Positions 1 through 9,067 are shown, numbered from the stretch's first letter. The stretch is 15,052 bases of DNA from Clostridiaceae bacterium (GCA_012513545.1 JAAZCB010000509.1:1-15052), one strand, 5' to 3'. The notes: a model not told the origin generated them from the sequence alone. Numbers and translations are program-made.

Positions 1-519
1 GAAGTCGCCGATAGCGTGTTGACAGCGAGTGGAAAGTCCCATTACCGTGAGTTGGCACACAAATGGAAGGATGCTATTGAAATTGAAAGTATCTTTTCAT
101 CCTTTGATGAAATCTACGATAAACTTAGAGCTGCCGGATGTACCAAGGATAAGCCTACTGTGAGAAGGTGGATGACTGATGAAGAAGCAATCATTCCACA
201 AAATAAGACCGATTTGCAATTCATTGCCGCAGTAACGGAAGATGCAGTTCTTCTGGATAAGCTGGACGAAGTCTTTGATGCTGGCAACACAGTCAAAAGC
301 GCTCATATTAAGGCCGGAAGAATTATATCTGAAAAGCTTCGTCGTTGTATAGCAGAAGAATTGCAACTTCTAGGAGATATTGATCCATATAATATTTGGG
401 ATCCAATCACATTCACAATTGATGAGGTTGGAATTGTAAAGATCCTGAAAATCATGGATATCAGCAAGACTCCGATTATAGTTGATAACACCAATACCAA
501 TAAGTTGTTGGCTGATTAA
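1..519 (+). CDS. Probable DISARM protein DrmE, C-terminal part (partial)
   Basis: The reading frame is open from the first base of the window to the TAA at 517-519, so only the last ~172 residues are visible. The fragment has no membrane segment. It has a helical character with a basic-aromatic patch (HKWKDAI), then a segment LRAAGCTKDKPTVRRWM followed by an acidic/IIPQNKTDL stretch and SAHIKAGRII. From memory this arrangement (a small helical domain with a conserved 'TVRRW..D...I.P' pattern) matches the C-terminus of DrmE-like proteins of class 2 DISARM. That naming rests on family recall and on its position in front of drmA and drmB, not on a catalytic motif. It ends 14 bases before the NERD-helicase start and is therefore in the same operon. 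Another large defence protein with a similar helical tail is possible. Confidence 0.6.
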   Translation, partial: EVADSVLTASGKSHYRELAHKWKDAIEIESIFSSFDEIYDKLRAAGCTKDKPTVRRWMTDEEAIIPQNKTDLQFIAAVTEDAVLLDKLDEVFDAGNTVKSAHIKAGRIISEKLRRCIAEELQLLGDIDPYNIWDPITFTIDEVGIVKILKIMDISKTPIIVDNTNTNKLLAD

Positions 520-521
520 GA

Positions 522-527
522 GAGGTG
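522..527 (+). promoter_or_regulatory. Ribosome binding site deciding the NERD-helicase start
   Basis: GAGGTG lies six bases before ATG 534. In-frame GTG 525 and ATG 528 overlap this site itself and so are unlikely starts. This is the reason for placing the start at 534 and not further upstream. Confidence 0.7.
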
Positions 528-533
528 ATGATT

Positions 534-2279
534 ATGGCAAGGATGATACCGTCCGTGGTTTCGCCTGAGATAAAAAGCAATGCAGAAAGAAGAATATTTG
601 AATGGTTCAGGGATGACCCAATTACCGAAGATTGGATTGTTCTGCATTCGCTTGGAATTTCCAACCATAATAAGGTAATACATGGTGAAACAGACTTTTT
701 TGTTCTTGCACCATACATAGGTATGTTTGCCTTGGAAGTAAAAGGCGGTCGTGTACGTCGATCTGATGGCGTATGGTCATTTACAGACAAATATGGAAAT
801 ATCGCTACAAAAGAACGTGGCCCCTTTGATCAGGCATGGGACGGTATCTATAGTATTATTGCCTCTTTGAAAAACAAATATGATTCGTCGCATCAGCATC
901 TGAACGATATATTCTATGGAATAGGCGTTATGTTCCCTGATATTGAATATGAAACTGTTGGCTGTGATGAAGAACAGTGGCAGGTTTTTGACTGTAATGA
1001 TGCAAATCATGTCGGTAATTTCATAAAGAGACTATTCGATGCAACAAAGAAAAAATGGGAAGATTTGTACCATGTTTCTTTGCCTTACAAAAAACTACCT
1101 ACCATAGATGATGTTGCGTATATCGTATCGTTACTGCGTGGAGATTTTGATAAAGCGGTTTCCATAAGCGTTCAGATGAAATATGCTGAAGAGGAGCTTG
1201 TTGAACTTACAAAAGAGCAATACAGATGTCTGGATCAATTGGATGATAATCCTCGTTGCCTCATTCAGGGAGCGGCTGGTACAGGAAAAACTCTGCTGGC
1301 AATAGAAGAAGCTAAGAAAACAGCAGCAAGCGGTCAGCGCGTTGCTCTTTTCTGTTTCAATAATTTTCTTGGTGATTGGATGCGGCGCTATTTTGAGGAT
1401 GTTCCCTCGAATTTGCAACCGGCATATGTAGGAACCTTTCATAGCTATATGATAAATTTGGCAAAGTGTGAAGGAATCAGATTGAATTTTCCTGAAAGCG
1501 AGGAAAATTATAATGCTTTCTTCCGTGAAGATGTTCCTGTGTCGGCACTCATGGCATTAGTCAGAAATGGCGCAGATAAATTTGACAAGATTATTATTGA
1601 TGAAGCACAAGACTTAATCTCTCCTCTTTATATCGATGTTATGGATGCCTGTCTCCGCAAAGGATTCGTCCGGGGTAAATGGACAATGCTTGGCGATTTC
1701 TCTATGCAGGCAATTTATGCAGGCGAAAAGACCGGTGACCAAATGAAGGAAATGATTGAAGACAGGACTTCCTTCATACGTTTTAAACTTACAATAAATT
1801 GTAGGAATACAAAACCCATTTGTGATGAAATAGAAACAGTAACCGGTTTTGAAGCACCATCTGATATTTGGACAAAAGTTGAGGGACCTCCCGTAAATTA
1901 TATTACATATAAAGACGCCGAAGATGAACGAACAAAACTGGAATCTATCATTGACTCACTTGTTGAAAACAGGGTGGCTCAGAAAAAAATCACTATTCTG
2001 TCACCAGTTAAGCGTGAAAACTCCGTTGTTTCGCTTATTGAAAAGTACGAGATAAAGAACTACCGGGCATTTTCGACAAATATAATCACCTTCAGTACAA
2101 TACAGGGATTCAAGGGACTAGAGAATGCCGTGATTATTCTGACAGATATTTCATCCTATGAAGATATAAAACTCATGTATGTAGCGTTCAGCAGAGCGAG
2201 AACCGGTCTGTATGTCTTGGAAACTGAATCTGCTGCAAACGAATATGTGAAATTACAGATGAGGAGGTTGCTGTTATGA
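534..2279 (+). CDS. NERD-domain nuclease fused to UvrD-like superfamily 1 helicase
   Basis: A 581-residue cytoplasmic protein. Residues ~10-130 form a NERD (nuclease-related) domain: GETDFFV with Asp54, then FALEVKGG with Glu68-Val-Lys70, which is the D...ExK arrangement of PD-(D/E)XK nucleases. Residues ~230-581 are a superfamily 1 helicase: Walker A GAAGTGKT (246-253), Walker B DEAQD (356-360), GDFSMQ (387-392), an N-x-R pair in INCRN (421-425), the STIQGFKG segment (521-528) and motif VI VAFSRAR (550-556). The protein should couple ATP-driven DNA unwinding or translocation to DNA cutting. It overlaps drmA by four bases (ATGA), so translation is probably coupled. NERD-helicases are widespread in defence islands but are not among the originally defined DISARM components. 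The nuclease motif looks intact, though activity is inferred. Confidence 0.88.
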   Translation: MARMIPSVVSPEIKSNAERRIFEWFRDDPITEDWIVLHSLGISNHNKVIHGETDFFVLAPYIGMFALEVKGGRVRRSDGVWSFTDKYGNIATKERGPFDQAWDGIYSIIASLKNKYDSSHQHLNDIFYGIGVMFPDIEYETVGCDEEQWQVFDCNDANHVGNFIKRLFDATKKKWEDLYHVSLPYKKLPTIDDVAYIVSLLRGDFDKAVSISVQMKYAEEELVELTKEQYRCLDQLDDNPRCLIQGAAGTGKTLLAIEEAKKTAASGQRVALFCFNNFLGDWMRRYFEDVPSNLQPAYVGTFHSYMINLAKCEGIRLNFPESEENYNAFFREDVPVSALMALVRNGADKFDKIIIDEAQDLISPLYIDVMDACLRKGFVRGKWTMLGDFSMQAIYAGEKTGDQMKEMIEDRTSFIRFKLTINCRNTKPICDEIETVTGFEAPSDIWTKVEGPPVNYITYKDAEDERTKLESIIDSLVENRVAQKKITILSPVKRENSVVSLIEKYEIKNYRAFSTNIITFSTIQGFKGLENAVIILTDISSYEDIKLMYVAFSRARTGLYVLETESAANEYVKLQMRRLLL

Positions 2280-5200
2280 GCACCGAGTGCCGAGATCAGT
2301 TAATTGACATTATTTCTCGTGAATTTGTTGGCCCAGATCTTATTGATTATCCTGGTTTGCGTCAGGAAAATGGCGAAGAAATTCTTGCGTCCGATCCACC
2401 TCACATCAGATATGCGGCTGGTATTCTGTTTCCGCAGAAAGCTACTGCATCCGTTACTGATCAATCCGTTGAAACTGATGAGGGTAACGATACGGCAGTT
2501 GGACAAGATGATGCTGACGAAAATATGGCAACATCCGATAAAGAACGTACTGGGGGCAAACGTGAATACCTGGAAGATGCAGAGGAACTTCTTAATCTGT
2601 CCAATGCTTACAAACAGTCGGCAATAAGTTTGACGGTTTCTTTACAAGAATCTGATTCTATCACTGTCAGCGTTTTTGCTGGTATTTATACAACTATCCG
2701 CACACAGAATCCGTCTACTGAACGCGAAATAACACGCTATGTCAGAAAACAGATCAGGTGGGATAATGATGGCAAAGAAATTCCGCTCCCCGATGAAAAG
2801 GCTGGAATTGTCAAGTACCCGATTTCAGTTGATGAGAAGGAAACAGGGCTAAGATTTGATGTCACATACCGCTATCAGAGTGATGGAAAATACGTATATA
2901 CTTTCACTTTGGAAAATACTCACATCAGTAATGGAACTACAGTAAAAAGTGACGACTGCTTCTTTCAGGTAAAATTTGTAATGATATCGAAAAAGGGGTT
3001 TTGTCCTCTTACTGAAGGTCAGAAGATTATCAAAGAAGACGAAGACTATCGTTCCAACCAATTACTATACAGAGATATAAAGAATTATGCAATAGGTCAT
3101 GGGTGTGCTGCTGATTGGGACGAAAAGCCTGAAGGCGTTTTCAGAGTTGAGACAGTAATTTTTCCACAATATGAAATCAAGCCTATAGTGCCAAGTAAAA
3201 TCAATGGCGTTTCGCTTGAAATGTACAAACTGAGCGATTTCGGTAACATTGAAGTAACTATTGCCGAATTGAATACCATGTGCGAAAAATACCGCGACTG
3301 GATTAATAAATTGAAACGCAAGGCAATGACGCTTGATGAGCCCTACAGCAGTACTGCAGAAGTTCATATTAAGAACTGTGAAGAATGTCTTTACCGTATG
3401 ATTGAAGGCGTCAAACTTCTGAGAGATCCACAGATACAGAAGGCGTTTGGCTATATGAACCGGGTTATGTTACTTCAGCAATTGCACTACAATCTACCTC
3501 TGAAAAAATGGATTGATGATGAAAATGGATATATTAAACTTGAAAACCCGATTGAGAAATTGCCTGATATTCACGATCCAAGTACATGGTACGGTGATAA
3601 AGACAAATATGGCAAATGGCGTCCTTTCCAGTTGGCGTTTATTCTCATAAATCTGAAATCCATGTCTGATCCTACCTGCTCAGAACGGAAAATCATAGAC
3701 TTGATTTGGTTTCCGACTGGTGGTGGTAAAACTGAAGCCTACCTTGGATTATCTGCATTTGCAATATTTGTAAGAAGGCTGAAAAATGCAGATGATTTTG
3801 GAACTGCTATTCTCATGCGCTATACTCTCCGATTGTTAACAGCACAGCAGTATGAACGTGCTTCTTCGATGATATGCGCCTGCGAAACAATCCGTAAGGA
3901 AAAGGAAGCAGAGCTCGGAAAATCCCGAATTTCTATTGGCCTATGGGTTGGTGGTGATACTACACCAAATCATCATAACATCGGGACCAATGAGCATCCG
4001 AGTGCAATTAAAGCGTACGACAAACTCAAAGCCGGGTCCAGTGATGAATACCCTTTTGTTATTATGAAATGTCCTTGGTGCGGAGCGCAGATAGGTGGTG
4101 CTGTTCCCACCAATCGAGGTAAAACCATTGTAGTGCCTGGATTATTCAAGAGACCTATAGCCAGTAAACAGTTTGAGATAGCATTCAGATGCAGTAACGT
4201 TGAACATGGTTGCGCTTTCAGCTCAGAGTTGTTACCGCTGTATGTAATTGATGATGATATTTACCGGAAAACACCAACCCTCATTCTAGGAACAGTGGAT
4301 AAATTCGCCATGTTACCTTATACGCCCGAGGCTCAAAGAATATTCGGTTATGATAATGGTAATAAGATTTCTGCACCTGATTTGATAATTCAGGATGAAC
4401 TCCATTTGATTTCCGGCCCTTTGGGTTCAATGGTTGGTCATTATGAAACAATGATTGATGAATTGTGTGCTATGGAGACTCCTGATGGTAAGCGGTATCC
4501 CAAAATAATCGCTTCAACTGCGACCATCAGTCGTGCAAGAGAACAATGCCATGCTCTGTATAATTGTGGACGCGAGAATGTCAAACAATTTCCCCCATCT
4601 GGTATAGATGCTGGTGATTCTTTCTTTGCTGAAATTGATAAATCACAAAACGGTAGACGTTATGTTGGCATCCTTGCGGCCGGGTCTTCTTCTGTAGCTA
4701 CTACGATGATTCGCTTGTATGCTTCTTTGTTATATGCAGGAAGTGCTCTTGAAGTGGAAAAGGAAGAAGACCGAGATCCATATTGGACGCATATGGGGTA
4801 TTTCAACAGCATAAGAGAACTTGGTCAAGTTTCAACTTGGATTCGCGCAGATATCGATGAATATCTTCATGTTATATACAAACGCAGATATGAGGATAAA
4901 ATTCCCGGATACCGCGAACACAGACGCTATATCCGCCGGGATGAAGAACTGACAAGCCGTATACGCAGTGACAAAGTTACAGCAAGCCTCAGTAATCTGA
5001 ATATAAGCTATCCACCAAAAAAAGATGAGGAAGGTAAGCTAAAGGATATTCCGGTAGATATTTGCCTTGCAACTAATATGATATCTGTTGGCCTTGATGT
5101 GTCACGGTTAGGCCTTATGACTGTGGCTGGACAGCCTAAAACTACTTCTGAATATATTCAGGCTACCAGTCGTGTAGGTAGATCAAGTAAAAATGCACCG

Positions 5201-5728
5201 GGTATAGTGTTCACTGTATATAATCCGGGCCGTCCACGTGATAAATCACACTATGAGCATTTCAGAAGCTATCATTCCCGCATTTATTGCAATGTTGAAC
5301 CTACAAGTGTAACGCCATTTTCGGCCCCTCTAAGAACCCGTGCGCTTCATGCAATCATTATAGGTATTATTCGTCTTGAATCGGATAAGAATTTTAATAG
5401 TGATCCGCCCAAATATCCATCGCAGGCAACTATCAGCAGGATCAAGAACATTATCAAGAAGCGTGTGGAATCCATTGATCCCGAAGAAGCGCAATATTGC
5501 CTGAAATGTGCAGATGATATTTTTGCTGATTGGAAAACATGGAGTCCGCAGATTCAAAAATATCAGGATTACAATGGCGGTGATGTTCTACCGCTAATGT
5601 TCCCTGCAGGAACACTTCGAAATGCCATCTGGCAGGATCGGGCATTTGCAACACCCACTTCCATGCGTAGTGTGGATGCTTCCTGTGAGGCGGAAGTAAT
5701 GCAACACCATTATTTTGAGGAGGAGTAA
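2276..5728 (+). CDS. drmA: DISARM helicase DrmA
   Basis: A 1150-residue superfamily 2 helicase and the hallmark DISARM component, which together with DrmB is thought to engage and translocate on invading DNA. Helicase motifs are complete: Walker A PTGGGKT (480-486, Lys485), motif II DELH (707-710), the STAT of motif III shortly after, NMISVGLDVS as motif V, and QATSRVGR as motif VI (962-969). Between motifs I and II, Cys599/Cys602 and Cys639/Cys646 look like a zinc-ribbon insertion. The first ~100 residues include an acidic, low-complexity stretch rich in Asp, Glu and Thr, followed by a ~350-residue N-terminal domain typical of large DrmA proteins. The start is set by GAGGAGG at 2261-2267, eight bases before ATG, and by the ATGA overlap with the upstream gene. 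The frame is uninterrupted. The identification is strengthened by the adjacent drmB two bases downstream. Confidence 0.9.
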   Translation: MSTECRDQLIDIISREFVGPDLIDYPGLRQENGEEILASDPPHIRYAAGILFPQKATASVTDQSVETDEGNDTAVGQDDADENMATSDKERTGGKREYLEDAEELLNLSNAYKQSAISLTVSLQESDSITVSVFAGIYTTIRTQNPSTEREITRYVRKQIRWDNDGKEIPLPDEKAGIVKYPISVDEKETGLRFDVTYRYQSDGKYVYTFTLENTHISNGTTVKSDDCFFQVKFVMISKKGFCPLTEGQKIIKEDEDYRSNQLLYRDIKNYAIGHGCAADWDEKPEGVFRVETVIFPQYEIKPIVPSKINGVSLEMYKLSDFGNIEVTIAELNTMCEKYRDWINKLKRKAMTLDEPYSSTAEVHIKNCEECLYRMIEGVKLLRDPQIQKAFGYMNRVMLLQQLHYNLPLKKWIDDENGYIKLENPIEKLPDIHDPSTWYGDKDKYGKWRPFQLAFILINLKSMSDPTCSERKIIDLIWFPTGGGKTEAYLGLSAFAIFVRRLKNADDFGTAILMRYTLRLLTAQQYERASSMICACETIRKEKEAELGKSRISIGLWVGGDTTPNHHNIGTNEHPSAIKAYDKLKAGSSDEYPFVIMKCPWCGAQIGGAVPTNRGKTIVVPGLFKRPIASKQFEIAFRCSNVEHGCAFSSELLPLYVIDDDIYRKTPTLILGTVDKFAMLPYTPEAQRIFGYDNGNKISAPDLIIQDELHLISGPLGSMVGHYETMIDELCAMETPDGKRYPKIIASTATISRAREQCHALYNCGRENVKQFPPSGIDAGDSFFAEIDKSQNGRRYVGILAAGSSSVATTMIRLYASLLYAGSALEVEKEEDRDPYWTHMGYFNSIRELGQVSTWIRADIDEYLHVIYKRRYEDKIPGYREHRRYIRRDEELTSRIRSDKVTASLSNLNISYPPKKDEEGKLKDIPVDICLATNMISVGLDVSRLGLMTVAGQPKTTSEYIQATSRVGRSSKNAPGIVFTVYNPGRPRDKSHYEHFRSYHSRIYCNVEPTSVTPFSAPLRTRALHAIIIGIIRLESDKNFNSDPPKYPSQATISRIKNIIKKRVESIDPEEAQYCLKCADDIFADWKTWSPQIQKYQDYNGGDVLPLMFPAGTLRNAIWQDRAFATPTSMRSVDASCEAEVMQHHYFEEE

Positions 5729-5730
5729 GT

Positions 5731-7578
5731 ATGGCATATCAGAACAAGCCTATTCGGAGGTCACAACTTATCAGTCCTTGGGGTATTGGTGCCATTGTAC
5801 CGTTTCCCAATGATGAATCATTAATGATTGCAGGATTGGATGTATGGCGTTACAATAACGTAAAGGAATTCTTGATCGAGGACGAAAGATTAAAGAAACG
5901 TCTTGGGGTTAAAGAATTACGGTGGCCACCAGATTTCAGAGACAGGCAGTCCGGTTCAGAAAACTATAACCTGAAGATCCCTGCGGTTACATTTCCTTTA
6001 TGGCACTATTGCCCGTTTTGCGGATCAATGAAAAAGTTGAACTACTACACAGAAAAAGTTCGCTGTGATGGAATTGATCATTGGCAAAAAGAGCATTCAA
6101 GAAGTTGTGCTAATATTCCTGGAAAGAGACGCAGACGTCTGATACCAGAAAGATTTGTGGTTGTATGCCCGGAAGGCCATATTGAGGATTTCCCGGTTGC
6201 AGAATGGATTCATTATGATTCCGGTCATGTGTATAATCAAGAAACTTGTCATATACGTAGAAGCACAGGTGGTACATCTGCTTCTTTGACAAGCGTCAGA
6301 TACGAATGCTCATGTGGCGCAGAGAAGTCAATTGCGACAGCAGTCAGACCTGGTGCTTTGCAGAAGATTGGTTTCACGTGTAATGCGTCAAAACCTTGGC
6401 TGGGCATAGAGAAAGATTCCGATAATCCTTGTAATCATAATACGGATTTCCGTGTTGTACAGCGTGGTGCAACCAATGTGTGGTTTGCTGATGTCAGAAG
6501 TTCCATATATATCCCTACAGATGACGATAATGCCAACCGTAGAGTAATAGCCATTTTGGACGAGATATTTCCGACAATTAGGTCCAGCCGTGTGAATGGT
6601 GAAATTCCGCGGGCTTCTATTGAGTTCGTTGCTCAATTCAAAGGTGTTAATCCTGACGAATTGTATAATGCTGCTGTCAGAAGGCTCAATAATCTTGAAG
6701 GCTTACCAGAAATAACGGAAGATATAAGTGAAGATGATTACCGTCTTGCTGAATATAAAATGCTAGCAAAAAGCAGTGGAGGGGATGGTTTGAAGTTTCA
6801 TTCGATAAACTATCCTATTTCGAATTATCATCCTCAAATACATGATTTTTTCAAGAGTATTTCACTTGTGCCAAAATTGCGTGAAACCCGTGCGTTTATT
6901 GCATTTTCACGCCTTGAGCCAAACACTGTGCAAAGTATATCCGATAAAAAGAAAATGTTACGGCTTGGTAATGGTGATTGGTTACCTGCTATAGAAGTAT
7001 ATGGTGAGGGAATATTCTTTGAGTTCAATACAGAACGACTGGAGGCATGGGCAAGCCGGGAATCTGTTAAGCAACGTCTTGCTATACTGAACCGTGCATA
7101 TCAGTCTTCTTTCTTCAGTAAGTCGTTTCCAGGCGATTTGCGACCCGAATTTGTACTGATTCACACCTTTGCGCATTTAATTATTAACCAGCTGAGCTAT
7201 GAATGTGGATACGGAAGTTCATCAATACGAGAAAGAATCTACTGCGAAAAATGCTCAAATAATAATGAAATGTATGGTGTTCTGATATATACTGCTTCTG
7301 GTGATGCAGAAGGTTCACTTGGTGGTTTGGTGCGCCAGGGAGAAAAAGGTCGTATTGAAGAAACCATTTTGGCAGCGCTTGAAAATGCACGTTGGTGCTC
7401 GTCTGACCCTATCTGTATTCAACCAGAAGGTAAGGGCCCGGAATCCTGTAACCTTGCTGCCTGTCACAATTGTGCGTTGCTTCCTGAAACTAGCTGCGAA
7501 TGTGGAAACAGATTACTTGACAGAGGCTTGGTCATCGGTACTCTTACAGACCGTGACACAGGATTCTTCAATAATTGA
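5731..7578 (+). CDS. drmB: DISARM protein DrmB (DUF1998 family)
   Basis: A 615-residue cytoplasmic protein. The N-terminus (RRSQLISPWGIGAIVPFP, then IAGLDVW) is the characteristic opening of DrmB. A zinc-binding region follows with CPFC (94-97), Cys112 and Cys126, and then VCPEGHIEDFP (145-155), the family signature. The C-terminal DUF1998 region carries HTFAHLIINQ (478-487), a CEKC pair and a Cys-rich tail (AACHNCALLPETSCECG). DrmB is known to form a complex with DrmA that recognises and moves along DNA; its own activity is otherwise unclear. The ribosome site GAGGAGGAG (5717-5725) lies within the end of drmA, five bases before ATG. The gap to drmA is only two bases. No lesion is seen. DUF1998 helicase-associated proteins outside DISARM are the only alternative and are unlikely next to drmA. 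Confidence 0.9.
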   Translation: MAYQNKPIRRSQLISPWGIGAIVPFPNDESLMIAGLDVWRYNNVKEFLIEDERLKKRLGVKELRWPPDFRDRQSGSENYNLKIPAVTFPLWHYCPFCGSMKKLNYYTEKVRCDGIDHWQKEHSRSCANIPGKRRRRLIPERFVVVCPEGHIEDFPVAEWIHYDSGHVYNQETCHIRRSTGGTSASLTSVRYECSCGAEKSIATAVRPGALQKIGFTCNASKPWLGIEKDSDNPCNHNTDFRVVQRGATNVWFADVRSSIYIPTDDDNANRRVIAILDEIFPTIRSSRVNGEIPRASIEFVAQFKGVNPDELYNAAVRRLNNLEGLPEITEDISEDDYRLAEYKMLAKSSGGDGLKFHSINYPISNYHPQIHDFFKSISLVPKLRETRAFIAFSRLEPNTVQSISDKKKMLRLGNGDWLPAIEVYGEGIFFEFNTERLEAWASRESVKQRLAILNRAYQSSFFSKSFPGDLRPEFVLIHTFAHLIINQLSYECGYGSSSIRERIYCEKCSNNNEMYGVLIYTASGDAEGSLGGLVRQGEKGRIEETILAALENARWCSSDPICIQPEGKGPESCNLAACHNCALLPETSCECGNRLLDRGLVIGTLTDRDTGFFNN

Positions 7579-7591
7579 ATCGAGGGTTGCT

Positions 7592-8587
7592 ATGTATGTA
7601 ATTTTATCACAAAAAGTTGATGTTGAATCGTCATATTCAGATGAGCTGTTCAATACTTACCATTTTCCTATGCGCTATAGGAATCAGTTACATACCGGTG
7701 ATATATTTGTTTACTATCAGGGTAACAGATATGATCAGACTCAACGATACTATTTCGGAACCGGTGTTGTTGGACAAATATATACACCAGATGGCGACAG
7801 TTATTATGCTGAATTGGTAAACTGCCAGAAGTTTGAACATAATGTACCTATCTATCTGACCAATGGCGGTTATATTGAACAAAAAGGATATGCTGAGGTA
7901 AGAAAAAGTATAAACCCTCCCTGGCAGAGTTCTATACGTCCTCTGTCAGAAGAGGCATATAAATATATAGTTTCCCATGCGGGTAAACTCGAATCTCAAG
8001 GTAACGTTAAAGACCTCAATACCCTAAAAGAGGAACTAAAGCATGCTGTTAAGGACTTTTATGTTGGTAAAGACAATTCAGCTTTAATAAGAATACTGAA
8101 GGCGGCAAATACATTAACAAAAATAATGTCACCTGAGGTAGTTGCTGAAATAACCGAATCTTTGTCTTTTACAACAGATCAGGCGAGGATGCAACTGTTT
8201 GACTACTGCAAATCTATGCGTATGTCCTATTCATATAAACCAGTACTGATTATGGCACTCATTGAAAGTGGCAAGATGGTGATAAAAATTGACTATGCGG
8301 TTTCATATTTCCGACGCTTTTATGATAACAGACGGAAACAGGGACTAAAAGTTGAAAAAGGAAATTGTATATATCATCACGCCGATGTCAGTGATACTAT
8401 GATTGCAGATAATATTGTATCGAATCCGGTAAAAGCACTTACCGACAGCGGATATTTCGCTTATGATGCAAGCTCACAAACATTTGGTTTTATAGAATCA
8501 ATAGCTTCAATAATAACAGCACAGGATCGCCAAAAAATAATTGAATTATGTAAGGATAAGTTGAACCGATACTATTCGTCTAAGTAA
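7592..8587 (+). CDS. PUA/EVE-like domain protein of the DISARM operon, function unknown
   Basis: A 331-residue soluble protein. Residues ~20-130 resemble a PUA-superfamily (EVE/YTH/SRA-like) fold: YHFPMRYRNQL, then GDIFVYYQG, then YYFGTGVVGQI. EVE-type domains in defence loci often read modified bases, so a role in recognising methylated or otherwise modified DNA is an inference. Residues ~135-180 are helical. Residues ~191-331 form a second domain (YSYKPVLIMALIE, then AVSYFRRFYDNRRKQGL) of a kind I recall as a C-terminal extension in restriction-associated proteins; it may be winged-helix-like. No nuclease motif is evident. The same frame is open upstream to 7301, but ATG 7592 has GAGGG at 7582-7586 and directly follows drmB by 13 bases, so it is the chosen start. 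It occupies the place where drmC might be expected. Confidence 0.75.
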   Translation: MYVILSQKVDVESSYSDELFNTYHFPMRYRNQLHTGDIFVYYQGNRYDQTQRYYFGTGVVGQIYTPDGDSYYAELVNCQKFEHNVPIYLTNGGYIEQKGYAEVRKSINPPWQSSIRPLSEEAYKYIVSHAGKLESQGNVKDLNTLKEELKHAVKDFYVGKDNSALIRILKAANTLTKIMSPEVVAEITESLSFTTDQARMQLFDYCKSMRMSYSYKPVLIMALIESGKMVIKIDYAVSYFRRFYDNRRKQGLKVEKGNCIYHHADVSDTMIADNIVSNPVKALTDSGYFAYDASSQTFGFIESIASIITAQDRQKIIELCKDKLNRYYSSK

Positions 8588-8599
8588 GGGTGATGTAAA

Positions 8600-9019
8600 A
8601 TGGCAGATGTACATTCTAAAGAAGCACGTAGCTACAATATGTCCCGAATCCGTAGTAAGGACACAAAGCCGGAAGAAATTTTTCGGAAGTATCTGTTTAG
8701 CCATGGATTACGCTATAGAAAAAATGATAAACGGCTACCAGGAACACCTGACATAGTTATTAAAAAATATAATACAGTGATATTTATTCATGGCTGTTTC
8801 TGGCATATGCATGAGGGCTGTAAATACTTTAAATATCCTTCAACAAATGCTGAATGGTGGAAAATGAAGTTACATAAAAATAAGGAACGTGATGAGAAAA
8901 AAATTAAGGAGCTACAAAGCAAGGGGTGGAATGTAATAATAATATGGGAATGTGAAATAAAAAGCAATTCTATATTCATAGATGATAAAATACTTAATGA
9001 AATTAGGAAAAGTAGATAG
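8600..9019 (+). CDS. vsr: Very short patch repair (Vsr) family endonuclease
   Basis: A 139-residue protein, full length for the family. Vsr nicks DNA 5' of T:G mismatches that arise when 5-methylcytosine deaminates. All key residues are present: MSRIRSKDTKPE (14-25, including Glu25), catalytic Asp51 in LPGTPD, His64-Gly-Cys66-Phe-Trp68-His69, His71 and Cys74 of the zinc site, and Cys118 in WEC. The ribosome site AGGGTGATG sits 12-4 bases ahead of ATG and the gap to the previous gene is 12 bases, so it belongs to the operon. Vsr genes nearly always accompany a cytosine-C5 methyltransferase; none lies in the window, so one (DrmMII-like) is expected upstream. An alternative is that this Vsr-fold protein acts as a defence nuclease, not as a repair enzyme. 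Confidence 0.93.
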   Translation: MADVHSKEARSYNMSRIRSKDTKPEEIFRKYLFSHGLRYRKNDKRLPGTPDIVIKKYNTVIFIHGCFWHMHEGCKYFKYPSTNAEWWKMKLHKNKERDEKKIKELQSKGWNVIIIWECEIKSNSIFIDDKILNEIRKSR

Positions 9020-9067
9020 TAAATTAGTAAAGTAAAATTGGTTACATTGAAAAACTGAGGTGTACAT

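Noticed and set aside
2304..2627. 107-residue open frame at the start of drmA
   Set aside because: It lies wholly within drmA in another frame, with no ribosome site and hydrophobic, low-complexity content.
7301..7591. In-frame upstream extension of the PUA/EVE-like protein by 97 residues
   Set aside because: It overlaps the conserved Cys-rich C-terminus of DrmB in another frame and has no good ribosome site; ATG 7592 has one and fits the operon spacing.
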